This document shows positions 1 to 7,743 of a DNA stretch of 64,000 nt, piece after piece (the first letter of the stretch is position 1; each line of letters opens with the position of its first letter). The stretch covers positions 62,001-126,000 of the forward strand of contig NZ_LGED01000220.1 in NCBI RefSeq assembly GCF_001280085.1, in the 5' to 3' direction. A model generated the notes under the pieces. That model was not told the DNA's origin. It saw nothing but the letters and a program-made list of their open reading frames with translations, and did no database searches. The translations under genes and the position numbers were made by a program. The DNA comes from Saccharothrix sp. NRRL B-16348. Its GTDB lineage: Bacteria > Actinomycetota > Actinomycetes > Mycobacteriales > Pseudonocardiaceae.

Positions 1-687
1 CGGCGGCCAGTGCCCGTTCGAGGTCCGCCCCGCGGTGGAACGGGCCGACCGGTCCGGCGAGGACCAGCGGCCACCCCAGCTCGCGGGTCACCCGCACGGC
101 GACGTGCTGTCCCTTGCACCGCGTCACCCGGACGAGCACGACGACGTGTCGCTCCTTGGGCGGCAGCGGTCTCGGCGAGCGGGGTGGCCAGGTGCACGTG
201 TCCCAGGCTGTGCCGGAGCAACGCGGGCGGCGCGGTCCGCAGTTGGTTGGCGGAGACGCCGTTGACGAACAGCCGTGGTCCGCCGTCGACGGCGGCGTAG
301 AAGTCGGGGTGCTTGGTGAGGTCCCAGTGCAGTGTGTGCAGGGTGGGCACACCTGCCGCGGCCAGCACGCTCAGGCCGGCCACCTCGACGTGGTCGTGCA
401 CGAGGTCGATGTCGTCGCGCGCCCGCAGTTCGGCGAGCACGCGGTGCAGGTGTGCGTGGGCGATGCCGGATACCCGGTTGTACGTCGAGCAGGTCTTCGA
501 ACCGACCGTCCGGGAACAACGACAGCCGGCCGTCGGCGGGCAGCGTGCTCGTGCCGACGGTGGCCAGGACGACCCGCACACCGCGTCTGCGGAGCTCGGG
601 CACCAGCGTGGCGACGACGTTCTCGATACCGCCGTAGCCGTGCGGCGGTACCGGCAGCCAAGGACCGGCGTTCACCGGCACGGTCAC
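1..687 (-). pseudogene. family 4 glycosyltransferase, frameshifted and cut by the window edge
   Basis: The reading frame opens with GTG at 687 and codes for a typical GT4 N-terminus containing PPHGYGGIEN and VVATLVPELRRRG, the fold that binds a nucleotide sugar. After about 70 codons (near 470) the homology continues in another frame, with LHRVLAELRARDDIDLVHDH and then LHTLHWDLTKHP. Near 170 it moves again, to VVVLVRVTRCKGQHVAVRV and LVLAGPVGPFH. At least two frameshifts are therefore needed to read it through. The gene starts inside the stop of the upstream hybrid gene (GTGA overlap), so the two were once an operon. The C-terminus lies outside the window. It is probably a dead gene, though sequencing errors in G runs could mimic this. 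Confidence 0.7.
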
Positions 688-1644
688 GCCCACCGCGCGG
701 CCTCCAGCCCGGCCAGCGGTGGGCGCTCCCGGAACCGCACTTCGGCGTCCACCAGCTCCGGCCCGCACGTCCGGCCGTCGCGGTGGAACTGGGTCAACGT
801 CATCGCGTCCCGGAACCCGCTCGGCGACCGGTCCGCGCGCGCCAGCCGATCGAGGACGGTCAGCAGGATCGGCGCCGACATCCGACCGAGGCTGTGCGTC
901 GTCTGGTGGGAGTGCCTGCGCACGTCCAGGTCGACCTGCGCCATCGCGTCCAGCCCGTGCAGCGCCAGCAGGTCGATGAGGTGACCGACCTCGACGCCGT
1001 AGTCCGCCACGAACGGCAACCCGGTGAGCACCTGGCGCCGTCCCGCGTACTCGCCGGCGAGCGGCTGGACGAACCCGGCGAGGTCCGGCCAGAACAGGCT
1101 CAGCAGCGGTCGCGCCACGAGTTCGGTGACCCGGCCGCCGCCGTCGGCCTCCACTTTGTCCCCCGCACTCCAGCGCGCGGCGGTAGAAACCCTTGACGTA
1201 GCACACGTCCGGGTCGGTGAGCAGCGGGACGAGCAGCCCGGTGACGAAGTGCCCGGCCAAGGGCAGTTCGCGGGAGCGCCGCACCACCAGGTCCATCGCC
1301 GTGTCCCAGTCGGACTCCACCAGGACACCGCCCCGCCGCACCAGCGGACGGGTCAACCGGTCTCGGCCGTTCCACTGCCACGAGCCGTACAGGCCCTTGG
1401 GCCCCAGCCGCCCGTGGTTGACCACGTCACCCGCGCGACCGCGCACGCCGACCATGCGGCCGTCCTTGACGGCGATGTCGCAACCGCAGCCGTTGCTGCA
1501 CAACACGCACGCCGACTGCACCCACCGGTCCACGTCCGACTCCGCCAGGCGCTCGTCCAGGTGCAGGTCGACCCGCACGGGCCACGGGGCGTCCTTCGCG
1601 TGCGGTGTCCGGGCACCCCAGATGTCCGCGATCCGGTCGGCCAT
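684..1644 (-). pseudogene. hybrid of molybdopterin oxidoreductase N-terminus and glucosyl-3-phosphoglycerate synthase C-terminus
   Basis: The ATG at 1644 has GGAGG five bases upstream and begins MADRIADIWGARTP. This is the N-terminus of a bacterial molybdopterin oxidoreductase (assimilatory nitrate reductase/formate dehydrogenase type), with the 4Fe-4S cysteines in SACVLCSNGCGCDIA (residues about 44-55). At about residue 127 (near 1265) the homology switches in frame to a GpgS-type glycosyltransferase: HFVTGLLVPLLTDPDV and VKGFYRR. Near 1165 a frameshift at a G5 run moves the GpgS part into the frame that holds VTELVARPLLSLFWPDLAGF and DAMAQVDLDVRRHSHQ, ending at 684. Most of both genes is missing. 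This looks like a deletion fusion followed by decay. Confidence 0.72.
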
Positions 1645-1739
1645 GCGTCCTCCATCGATCCGGTGTGAATCGGTGACGGCCACCGCACGGGTCCGGCTGT
1701 CAGGGACCAACGGAGCCGACCCGACCGGCGCGTGACGCC

Positions 1740-1780
1740 GTCGCGGTCAGGCGTCGTCGCGGTCAGGCGTCGTCGCGGTC
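1740..1780. repeat. 16-bp tandem repeat, about 2.6 copies
   Basis: The unit gtcgcggtcaggcgtc occurs at 1740-1755 and 1756-1771, and its first nine bases recur at 1772-1780. Copies are perfect. The repeat covers the stop codon of the small acidic gene at 1763-1930, so slippage here would alter its C-terminus. Confidence 0.9.
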
Positions 1781-1930
1781 GCCCTCGGGTGTCCCGGGGT
1801 CGTCGTCCCGCCGGTCGTCGGGCGATGACGAATCCGGTTCGCCGAGGCCTTCCTCCTGCTCGGTGGCGGGCTTCGCCTCGCCGGCACGCACCGCGTCTTC
1901 CCCGGGACCGGCTCCGGTGATGTCGTCCAT
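1763..1930 (-). CDS. small acidic hypothetical protein (55 aa)
   Basis: A 55-residue frame from ATG 1930 begins MDDITGAGPGEDAV and ends PGTPEGDRDDA. It is highly acidic and rich in Gly, Pro and Ser, with no hydrophobic core, so it would be disordered. No good ribosome binding site precedes the ATG; the nearest purine run is about 17 bases away. It lies just downstream of the alcohol dehydrogenase on the same strand. I recognise no family. It could be a non-coding GC-rich frame; the composition is the only argument for coding. Confidence 0.35.
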   Translation of the reverse strand: MDDITGAGPGEDAVRAGEAKPATEQEEGLGEPDSSSPDDRRDDDPGTPEGDRDDA

Positions 1931-2040
1931 GCCAGTCCGGTACCCGCCTCCTCGGCCGCGAAACGCGGGCGCGACCGGATCAGCGCCGCGGTTGGGTCCC
2001 GGGTTGGCGGCGACCTGCGACGGTGGTGGGCCGGGGGCGC

Positions 2041-3252
2041 TCAGGCGACGTCCAGGACGGTCTTGAGCCAGCCCTCGTCGCGGCGGTCGAAGGTCGCGTA
2101 AGCCTCGACCGCGGTGACCGGCCGCTCGTGCCGGGTGATGAACGCGGTGGGGTCGACCGTGCCGCTGACCACGAGGTCGAGCAGTTCGGGCAGGTAGCGG
2201 CGGTGGTTGCAGTTGCCCATCTTCACGGTGAGGTTCCTGTTCATCGCCTCGCCGATCGGGAAGCTGCCGAAACCCGGTGGGTAGACGCCGATGATCCCGA
2301 TGCTGCCCGCTTTGGCGACGGCCTGCACCGCCCACCGGAGGGCCTGGCTGGGCGCGTCGCCGGGCACCCACTGGTCGCCGCTGGGGTTGGCCTCGGGCGC
2401 GGCCTGCCGCCGTTCCTGCTCGAACTGGTCTGCCTGCTGCTCGGCCTGTTCGGCGGCGGGGCCGGTCTTGGGCCGCTGGGCGTCCACGCCGACGGCCTCG
2501 ATGACGCGGTCCACACCGATGCCGCCGGTCAGTTCCTTGACGAGGGCGACGGGGTCCTCGCGGTTGAAGTCGATCGTCTCGGCGTTCTGCTCGCGCGCCT
2601 TGTCCAGCCGCGAGGCGATGCCGTCCACGACGAACACCCGGCCCGCGCCCTGCCGCTTGGCGGACGCGATGGCGAACTGCCCCACCACCCCCGCACCGAG
2701 CACCAGCACGCTGTCGCCCTTGCCGACCTCGGCCAGTCGCGCGCCGAACCACGCGGTGGGGAAGATGTCGGACAGCAGGATGGCCTGGTCGTCGCTGACC
2801 GCGTCCGGGATGCGCACCAGGGTCGTCATCGCGAACGGCACCCGCGCGTACTCCGCCTGCAACCCGTCCACCGGACCTGTCGTCTCCGGTCCACCGAAGA
2901 ACGACGTGCCCGCGGACGGCCCGTTCGGGTTGGCCGTGTCGCACTGCGCGTAGTAGCCGGCCCGGCAGTAGGAACAGGTGCCGCACCCGATCGTGGAGGT
3001 CGCCACGACCCGGTCACCCGGGGTGAACCCACGCACGGCGGGACCGACCTCCTCGACGACGCCGACCGCCTCGTGCCCGAGGACCGTGCCCTCGACCATG
3101 CCGGGCATCGTGCCGCGCACCAGGTGCAGGTCCGTGCCGCAGATGGCGCTGCGCGTGATGCGCACGATCGCGTCACTGGGTTCCAGGATCTTCGGGTCGG
3201 GCACGTCGTCCAGGCGGATGTCCCCGGTCCCGTGCCACACCACAGCTTTCAT
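2041..3252 (-). CDS. zinc-dependent alcohol dehydrogenase
   Basis: This 403-residue medium-chain dehydrogenase oxidises an alcohol or an aldehyde adduct with NAD(P). The catalytic zinc site is visible as CGTDLH near residue 39 and GHEAVGVVEEVG near 60-70. The structural zinc lobe has CGTCSYCRAGYYAQC (about 90-104). The Rossmann motif is LGAGVVGQFA (about 186-195). It resembles the glutathione-independent formaldehyde dehydrogenase branch. The stretch around residues 265-305 (AAEQAEQQADQFEQE) is a charged insert seen in that branch. A strong GGAGGTGA site lies just before ATG 3252. It stands alone apart from a possible small gene downstream. The substrate cannot be told from sequence. Confidence 0.9.
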   Translation of the reverse strand: MKAVVWHGTGDIRLDDVPDPKILEPSDAIVRITRSAICGTDLHLVRGTMPGMVEGTVLGHEAVGVVEEVGPAVRGFTPGDRVVATSTIGCGTCSYCRAGYYAQCDTANPNGPSAGTSFFGGPETTGPVDGLQAEYARVPFAMTTLVRIPDAVSDDQAILLSDIFPTAWFGARLAEVGKGDSVLVLGAGVVGQFAIASAKRQGAGRVFVVDGIASRLDKAREQNAETIDFNREDPVALVKELTGGIGVDRVIEAVGVDAQRPKTGPAAEQAEQQADQFEQERRQAAPEANPSGDQWVPGDAPSQALRWAVQAVAKAGSIGIIGVYPPGFGSFPIGEAMNRNLTVKMGNCNHRRYLPELLDLVVSGTVDPTAFITRHERPVTAVEAYATFDRRDEGWLKTVLDVA

Positions 3253-3340
3253 GCCGTCACCTCCGTCGTCGTCCCCGGACGGCTTCCCGCGCGATCGGCG
3301 CCGAAACGCCGGCGTGGTCGACAGCGACGCCCCGCGCCGC

Positions 3341-4231
3341 TCAAACGCCCTTCAGAACACGATCAAGTGCCGCCCGACCCGCAGGTCCCCAGTGAGGCTT
3401 GCCGCCGGGAAGACCCCGATCCCCGTTCTGCCCCATGAGCATCAGGAAGAGGCTCTTCATGGCGGCCAGCCCGCGGGCGCGCCGGATCGCCGCCTCGTCC
3501 GCGTGCGCGTACGTGTCGAAGAATCGTGAGGCCGTGCCCGCGGGGAGCAGCACCCAGGCGGCGGCGAGGTCCCACGCCGGATCGCCGGCGAACATGTCAC
3601 CGAAGTCGACGACACCCGCGAGCGTTCCGTCCGAGACGACGACGTTCGCGGGATGGAGATCGCCGTGCACCCACACCGGCGGGCCCTCCCACGCCCCGGC
3701 TGCGACGGCGTCGTCCCAGACCGCCCAGACGTCGGCAGCGATGTCGTCCAGTGCGACGGCCTGGAGGAAGTTCTCGAAGCCGCCCGTGCAGTTCCTGGGA
3801 TGGGCACCGCGGTCCGTGGCGATCGGCGCTTCGGCGGGCGCCTCCACGTGGAGCGCTCGGAGGAAACCCGCCAGCGTGTCGGCCGCGTGGGCGCCGCGAC
3901 TGATCGAGCCGTGGTCGAGCGGCTCGCCGGGAACCCACGTCATCACGGTCCAGTGCTTGGGGAAGCGCTCGGACGGTTCGCCGAACCGCACCGGGGTCGG
4001 CACCGGGAGCGGCAGGCGCGGGGCCAGCACAGGTAGCCATCGCCGCTCCTTGAGCTGGAGCTCCGGGGTGGGGTCCATGCGCTGCATGCGCACGGCCAAC
4101 TCGTCCCCGAGACGCCACATCTGGTTGCCCCAGCCGCCCGCCACCTCACGGATGGCCAGCCCCGCGAGGTCCGGGTGTTGCTCCCGCAGCAGGTCGCGGA
4201 CCAACTCTCCGGTGATCTCGATCTCGGTCAT
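3341..4231 (-). CDS. aminoglycoside-phosphotransferase-fold kinase
   Basis: This 296-residue protein of the APH/choline kinase fold transfers phosphate from ATP to a small hydroxylated substrate. The catalytic loop is HGDLHPANVV (about 191-200) and the metal site is the Asp of VDFGD shortly after. The N-lobe contains GGWGNQMWRL and the lysine-equivalent strand AVRMQRM. ATG 4231 lies four bases after the stop of the ROK regulator, so both are probably one transcript. Members may be antibiotic-resistance or sugar kinases. The neighbouring regulator of the sugar-binding ROK family makes a sugar or sugar-like substrate plausible, but that is inference. Confidence 0.85.
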   Translation of the reverse strand: MTEIEITGELVRDLLREQHPDLAGLAIREVAGGWGNQMWRLGDELAVRMQRMDPTPELQLKERRWLPVLAPRLPLPVPTPVRFGEPSERFPKHWTVMTWVPGEPLDHGSISRGAHAADTLAGFLRALHVEAPAEAPIATDRGAHPRNCTGGFENFLQAVALDDIAADVWAVWDDAVAAGAWEGPPVWVHGDLHPANVVVSDGTLAGVVDFGDMFAGDPAWDLAAAWVLLPAGTASRFFDTYAHADEAAIRRARGLAAMKSLFLMLMGQNGDRGLPGGKPHWGPAGRAALDRVLKGV

Positions 4232-4235
4232 GCGG

Positions 4236-5489
4236 TCACGGCGCCTCGACCGCGCCGGCGGGCACCGGCCGTGCCCCGTCCTCGGAGCGGCCGAGGATCA
4301 GCTCGCTCTGCAGGACGAGGACCGCCCCGCCGATCGCGGCCGCGTCCGACCCGTTCACCGACGGCACCACCCGGACCGGATGCGCTTTGCGGGCGAACAA
4401 CCGGCGGTCCAGCTCCTGCTGGATCACCGCTTGGTAGATCGAGCCGGCCACGGCGAAGCTCTGTCCGGCCAGGACGATCGTGTCCAGGTCGAACAGGACC
4501 GACACGGTGACCGCGGCGTGCCCGATGTAGCGCGCCGACCGCTCGACCAGTTCACGCGCCTCCGGGTCGCCGGCGTTCGCGGCCGCCGCGATCCGGGCGA
4601 ACTCGGTCAGGAAGTCGTCGGCCGCTGGGTCGAGCGCCAGCCGTCGGGCGAGGTCCGGCATCGCCAGCGCCTGCCGGACCAGGGCCGCCGGGCCGGCGTA
4701 GTTCTCCAGGCACCCGACGTTGCCGCACGTGCAGTCGTCGCCGTTGACGTCGATGGAGATGTGGCCGATCTCCGCGGTGTTCGAGGAGCTGCCCCGGTAC
4801 ACCTCGCCGGCGACCACCACCCCGCCGCCGATCCCGGTGGCCATGTAGAAGCAGCCGTAGGTGCTGTGCGGGTCCACCGCACCCATCCAGTACTCGCCGA
4901 TGGCCGCCGCGGCGGCGTCGTTGTCAAGCAGTACGGGCAGACCCAGGCTCTCCGCCAGGTGCGGCGCGACGGGGTAGTCGTACCAGTCCTCGGTGGGCTG
5001 CGGCGTCAACAGCACGCCCGCGGTCCGGTCCTGCGGGCCGTAGCTGACCAGGCCGACCCCCAGCACCTTCTCGCGCTCGATGCCCGCCGTCGTCAGCAGG
5101 GCGTCCACCCGTGACGCCACGAGCGGCAACGCCTGCTCCGGCGGCATCGAGGACACGCCGTGGAACGACGTGCGCGCCACCGGTCGGCCGGCCAGGTCGA
5201 CAACCACGATGACGCAGGCGTTGCGCTCGAGCTGCACTCCGACGCTGTAGCGGGCGGGCGGGTTGAGCTGGACCATCGTGCGCGGCTTGCCACCCGTCGG
5301 CGCACCACGACCGGCCTCGACGACCAGGCCGTCGCCCAGCAGCTCGCGCACGACCTCGGAGATCGTCGCCCCGGTGAGACCGGTCGCCGCGGCGAGTTCC
5401 ACCCGGCTGATCGAGCGCGCCGCCCTGATCACGTCCAGGACCACGCCGCGCGTCTTCGGCCGGCTTGCCCAGACCGGGCTCCTCGCCAC
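4236..5489 (-). CDS. ROK family transcriptional regulator
   Basis: This 417-residue repressor of the NagC/XylR type has an N-terminal winged helix-turn-helix (SRVELAAATGLTGATISEVV, about 29-48) and a sugar-kinase-like C-domain. That domain has the ROK glycine motif GIGGGVVVAGEVYRG and the zinc cluster CTCGNVGCLE. The start is GTG 5489 with GGAGGG upstream. Such proteins sense a sugar or sugar phosphate and release their operators. The nearest candidate targets are the solute-binding protein and beta-mannosidase 2 kb away. A short inverted repeat, GGCTA-7-TAGCC at 5520-5536, lies just upstream and could be an autoregulatory site. Confidence 0.92.
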   Translation of the reverse strand: MARSPVWASRPKTRGVVLDVIRAARSISRVELAAATGLTGATISEVVRELLGDGLVVEAGRGAPTGGKPRTMVQLNPPARYSVGVQLERNACVIVVVDLAGRPVARTSFHGVSSMPPEQALPLVASRVDALLTTAGIEREKVLGVGLVSYGPQDRTAGVLLTPQPTEDWYDYPVAPHLAESLGLPVLLDNDAAAAAIGEYWMGAVDPHSTYGCFYMATGIGGGVVVAGEVYRGSSSNTAEIGHISIDVNGDDCTCGNVGCLENYAGPAALVRQALAMPDLARRLALDPAADDFLTEFARIAAAANAGDPEARELVERSARYIGHAAVTVSVLFDLDTIVLAGQSFAVAGSIYQAVIQQELDRRLFARKAHPVRVVPSVNGSDAAAIGGAVLVLQSELILGRSEDGARPVPAGAVEAP

Positions 5490-5519
5490 GATTCCCTCCT
5501 TCGCCGCACCCTTTCGCCA

Positions 5520-5536
5520 GGCTACTTCACTTAGCC
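5520..5536. promoter_or_regulatory. inverted repeat upstream of the ROK gene
   Basis: GGCTA (5520-5524) and TAGCC (5532-5536) are separated by seven bases and lie about 30 bases before the ROK start codon. The position fits an operator for the regulator itself. No second identical copy was found. Confidence 0.3.
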
Positions 5537-5797
5537 CTTCTCCAGCCCACCGGGTCGCCCACCGTCACCCCCTTCAGGTGCCACCATCAGCGCGTTCGGT
5601 TTCCCAGGGAGCCTAAGGAAGGGGGGTGCGGCCGTTTCCGGGATTCTCCAGTCGAGGTCCGGCTGCCCGGCTTCGAAACCGTCGCGCGGTGGGCGCCACC
5701 AGTGCCAGTTCCGCTTCGGGTTGTCGCGCGACGACCGGGACTCCACGAACCACGGGGCGGTGCCCACGGTGGTGGTCACCGTCTGCTCGATGGTCAT
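5531..5797 (-). pseudogene. relic of a GH13 alpha-glucosidase
   Basis: An 88-codon frame from ATG 5797 (AAGGA upstream) contains APWFVESRSSRDNPKRNWHW followed by WRPPRDGFEAGQP. This is the conserved block of GH13 oligo-1,6-glucosidase/alpha-glucosidase proteins that normally follows the NHTSDEHPWF motif. The catalytic residues, the barrel and everything downstream of that block are missing, and the C-terminal 45 residues match nothing I know. It lies between the binding-protein gene and the ROK gene, where a glucosidase of an intact sugar operon would be expected. I call it a deletion remnant; a translated small protein is not excluded. Confidence 0.6.
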
Positions 5798-5826
5798 GGA
5801 CGTCCTTCGTGGCGAAGCATGCGGAG

Positions 5827-7512
5827 TCACTTACCCGTGGGGCGGAGGCGCAGCAGGACTTCCGCGTTGTCGGGGTGCGCCCAGACCGCCGGGGAGGCGT
5901 ACAGGTCGCGCTCGGTCGGCCAGCCGGTGAACTTGGCGTCGTGGTGGACGCTGATCGTGCCCTGGGTGAGGACCGGGATGTAGGGCATCGTCTGCTCGAT
6001 GCGGGTCTGGATCGCGTCCAGGTGGGGTTGCCGGGCGGCGGTGTCGGTGGGGTTGAGGAGCTTGAGGGCGTCGAGGGCCTGGTCGACCCGCGGGTCGGAG
6101 AACCGGCTGACGTTCGGGCCGGGTTTCGCGCCGACGGCGGCGGTCTGCGCGGTGCTGTAGAAGTAGTTGTAGAGGTAGTACGGGTCCGGCGCGGGGCCTT
6201 GGTAGAGCGAGTCGATGATCAGCTGGAACGCGCCGCGGTCCTTGGCGTCGACGAACTCGTTCCAGGACACCTGCTGCGGGGTGAGCTTGATGCCGGCCTG
6301 CCGCAGCTGCTGGCCCATCGTGTCCACCGCGGTGATGTAGTCGGTCCAGCCGGCGACGACGCTCAACGTCAGCGACAGCGGTGCGCCGTCCTTGGCGTAG
6401 ATGCCGTCAGAACCCTTGGCGTACCCGGCGCTCTCCAGGAGTTGCTGTGCCTTGGCCGGATCCGGTCGCATCGGCGCGGTCTTGTTCTGCAGCTTGTCGG
6501 AGACGAGGGCGTCGTCCCGTCCCGGGAGCAGGAAGCTCGGTGAGACGTCGCTGCCGGTGTTCTCGAACGCCAGCGCGTTGGTCTGGGTCCGGTCGATGGC
6601 GTGGTAGATCGCCTGGCGCACGGCCGGGTCGGTCTGCGGCCCCTGGCAGCCCAGGGCGGCGTTGCTGCACGTGACCAGTGCGATCTGGTTGGAGTGGGTG
6701 ATGGTGGCCTGGTAGCCGGGGTAGGTCTTGGCGACGTCCTTGACGTCCGGCACGGGCCCGGTCTGCCAGTCGATCTGCCCGGCCTTGAGCGCGGCGGCGC
6801 CGGCCTGGTTGCCGGACAGCGAGAGGTAGCGGACCTTCTTGACGGCAGGCTCACCGCCCCAGTAGGTCGGGTTCGCCTTGAACGTGAACGCCTGCGGCTT
6901 GAACTCCTCCAGCAGGTACGGACCGGTGCCGACCGGATCCTTCACCACGGCGACCGCCGGGTCGGCGATGTCCTTCCACTTGTGCTCCGCCACGATGTAG
7001 ATCCGGCCGAGGACCGACGGACCGTCCAGGAACGACGGTCGGTCGAACCTGATGATCACGTGCGTGTCGTCGACGGCCTCGGCCCGCCCGGCGTAGCCGG
7101 TGTTGTTCATACCCTTGTGCTTGCTGATCATGTCGAGGGTGAACACGACGTCGGCGGCGGTGAACTTCTCGCCGTCGGACCAGGTCACGCCGTCCCGCAG
7201 GGTGACGGACAGCTGCGTGCCGTCCGCGTTCCAGGCGAACTCGGTGCCCAGCTTCGGTGTGGGTTCGGCGTCGCGCAGGACGTTGAAGAAGAACAGGGGC
7301 TCGAAGATCGTGCCCCCGCCGCCGATGCTGGTCGGCGCGTACGGGTTGAAGTTGATCTGGTAGTCGCCCGACTGGCCGGTGTAGGCGACCAAGGTGGAAC
7401 TCTCGGCCCCGGCCGACGTGCTCGACGGTCCGCACCCCGCGGCCACGACCGCCGCGGCGAGCAGGGCGGTGGCGGCGCGCACACGCGCGGCGGGGCTTCT
7501 CGACATCGTCAC
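5827..7512 (-). CDS. ABC transporter substrate-binding lipoprotein, family 5
   Basis: This 561-residue solute-binding protein belongs to the peptide/oligosaccharide (OppA/DppA, family 5) group. It has a lipoprotein signal: an Arg-rich start, a hydrophobic stretch, then the lipobox VAAGC near residue 27. The mature protein shows the family features TLRDGVTWSDGEKFTAADVV and DPVGTGPYLLEEF. GTG 7512 is preferred because AGGAGG is five bases upstream; an ATG lies two codons later. It faces the beta-mannosidase gene across a shared regulatory region, which suggests that mannose-containing oligosaccharides are the ligand. No permease or ATPase genes are adjacent, so it is an orphan or must share a distant transporter. 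Confidence 0.9.
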   Translation of the reverse strand: MTMSRSPAARVRAATALLAAAVVAAGCGPSSTSAGAESSTLVAYTGQSGDYQINFNPYAPTSIGGGGTIFEPLFFFNVLRDAEPTPKLGTEFAWNADGTQLSVTLRDGVTWSDGEKFTAADVVFTLDMISKHKGMNNTGYAGRAEAVDDTHVIIRFDRPSFLDGPSVLGRIYIVAEHKWKDIADPAVAVVKDPVGTGPYLLEEFKPQAFTFKANPTYWGGEPAVKKVRYLSLSGNQAGAAALKAGQIDWQTGPVPDVKDVAKTYPGYQATITHSNQIALVTCSNAALGCQGPQTDPAVRQAIYHAIDRTQTNALAFENTGSDVSPSFLLPGRDDALVSDKLQNKTAPMRPDPAKAQQLLESAGYAKGSDGIYAKDGAPLSLTLSVVAGWTDYITAVDTMGQQLRQAGIKLTPQQVSWNEFVDAKDRGAFQLIIDSLYQGPAPDPYYLYNYFYSTAQTAAVGAKPGPNVSRFSDPRVDQALDALKLLNPTDTAARQPHLDAIQTRIEQTMPYIPVLTQGTISVHHDAKFTGWPTERDLYASPAVWAHPDNAEVLLRLRPTGK

Positions 7513-7569
7513 GACGTCCTCCTTGACGTGCGGTTCGCGGGACGCGTCACGACACCCGCCCTGCGCCCG

Positions 7570-7693
7570 GCCATTATTAGGTCATCTAATTAAGCCTGGC
7601 AATGGGGTGGAGTGCGCCGTTCGGCGAGCCGCGTCTCAACAGGCTCGCGCAGCTCAACAGCCAGGTGTTGACTTACTTCACCTGCCTGAGTAA
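7570..7693. promoter_or_regulatory. divergent control region between binding protein and beta-mannosidase
   Basis: This AT-richer stretch between the two divergent starts holds TTAG-5-CTAA (7577-7589) and TTACT-10-AGTAA (7674-7693 region). Such inverted repeats fit operators for the nearby ROK regulator or a LacI protein. Promoter boxes are not clear by eye. Confidence 0.35.
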
Positions 7694-7743
7694 CCATCTC
7701 GATGCGCTTCGCCCTGCGGCGACCGATGAGGAAGAGAGCTGCC

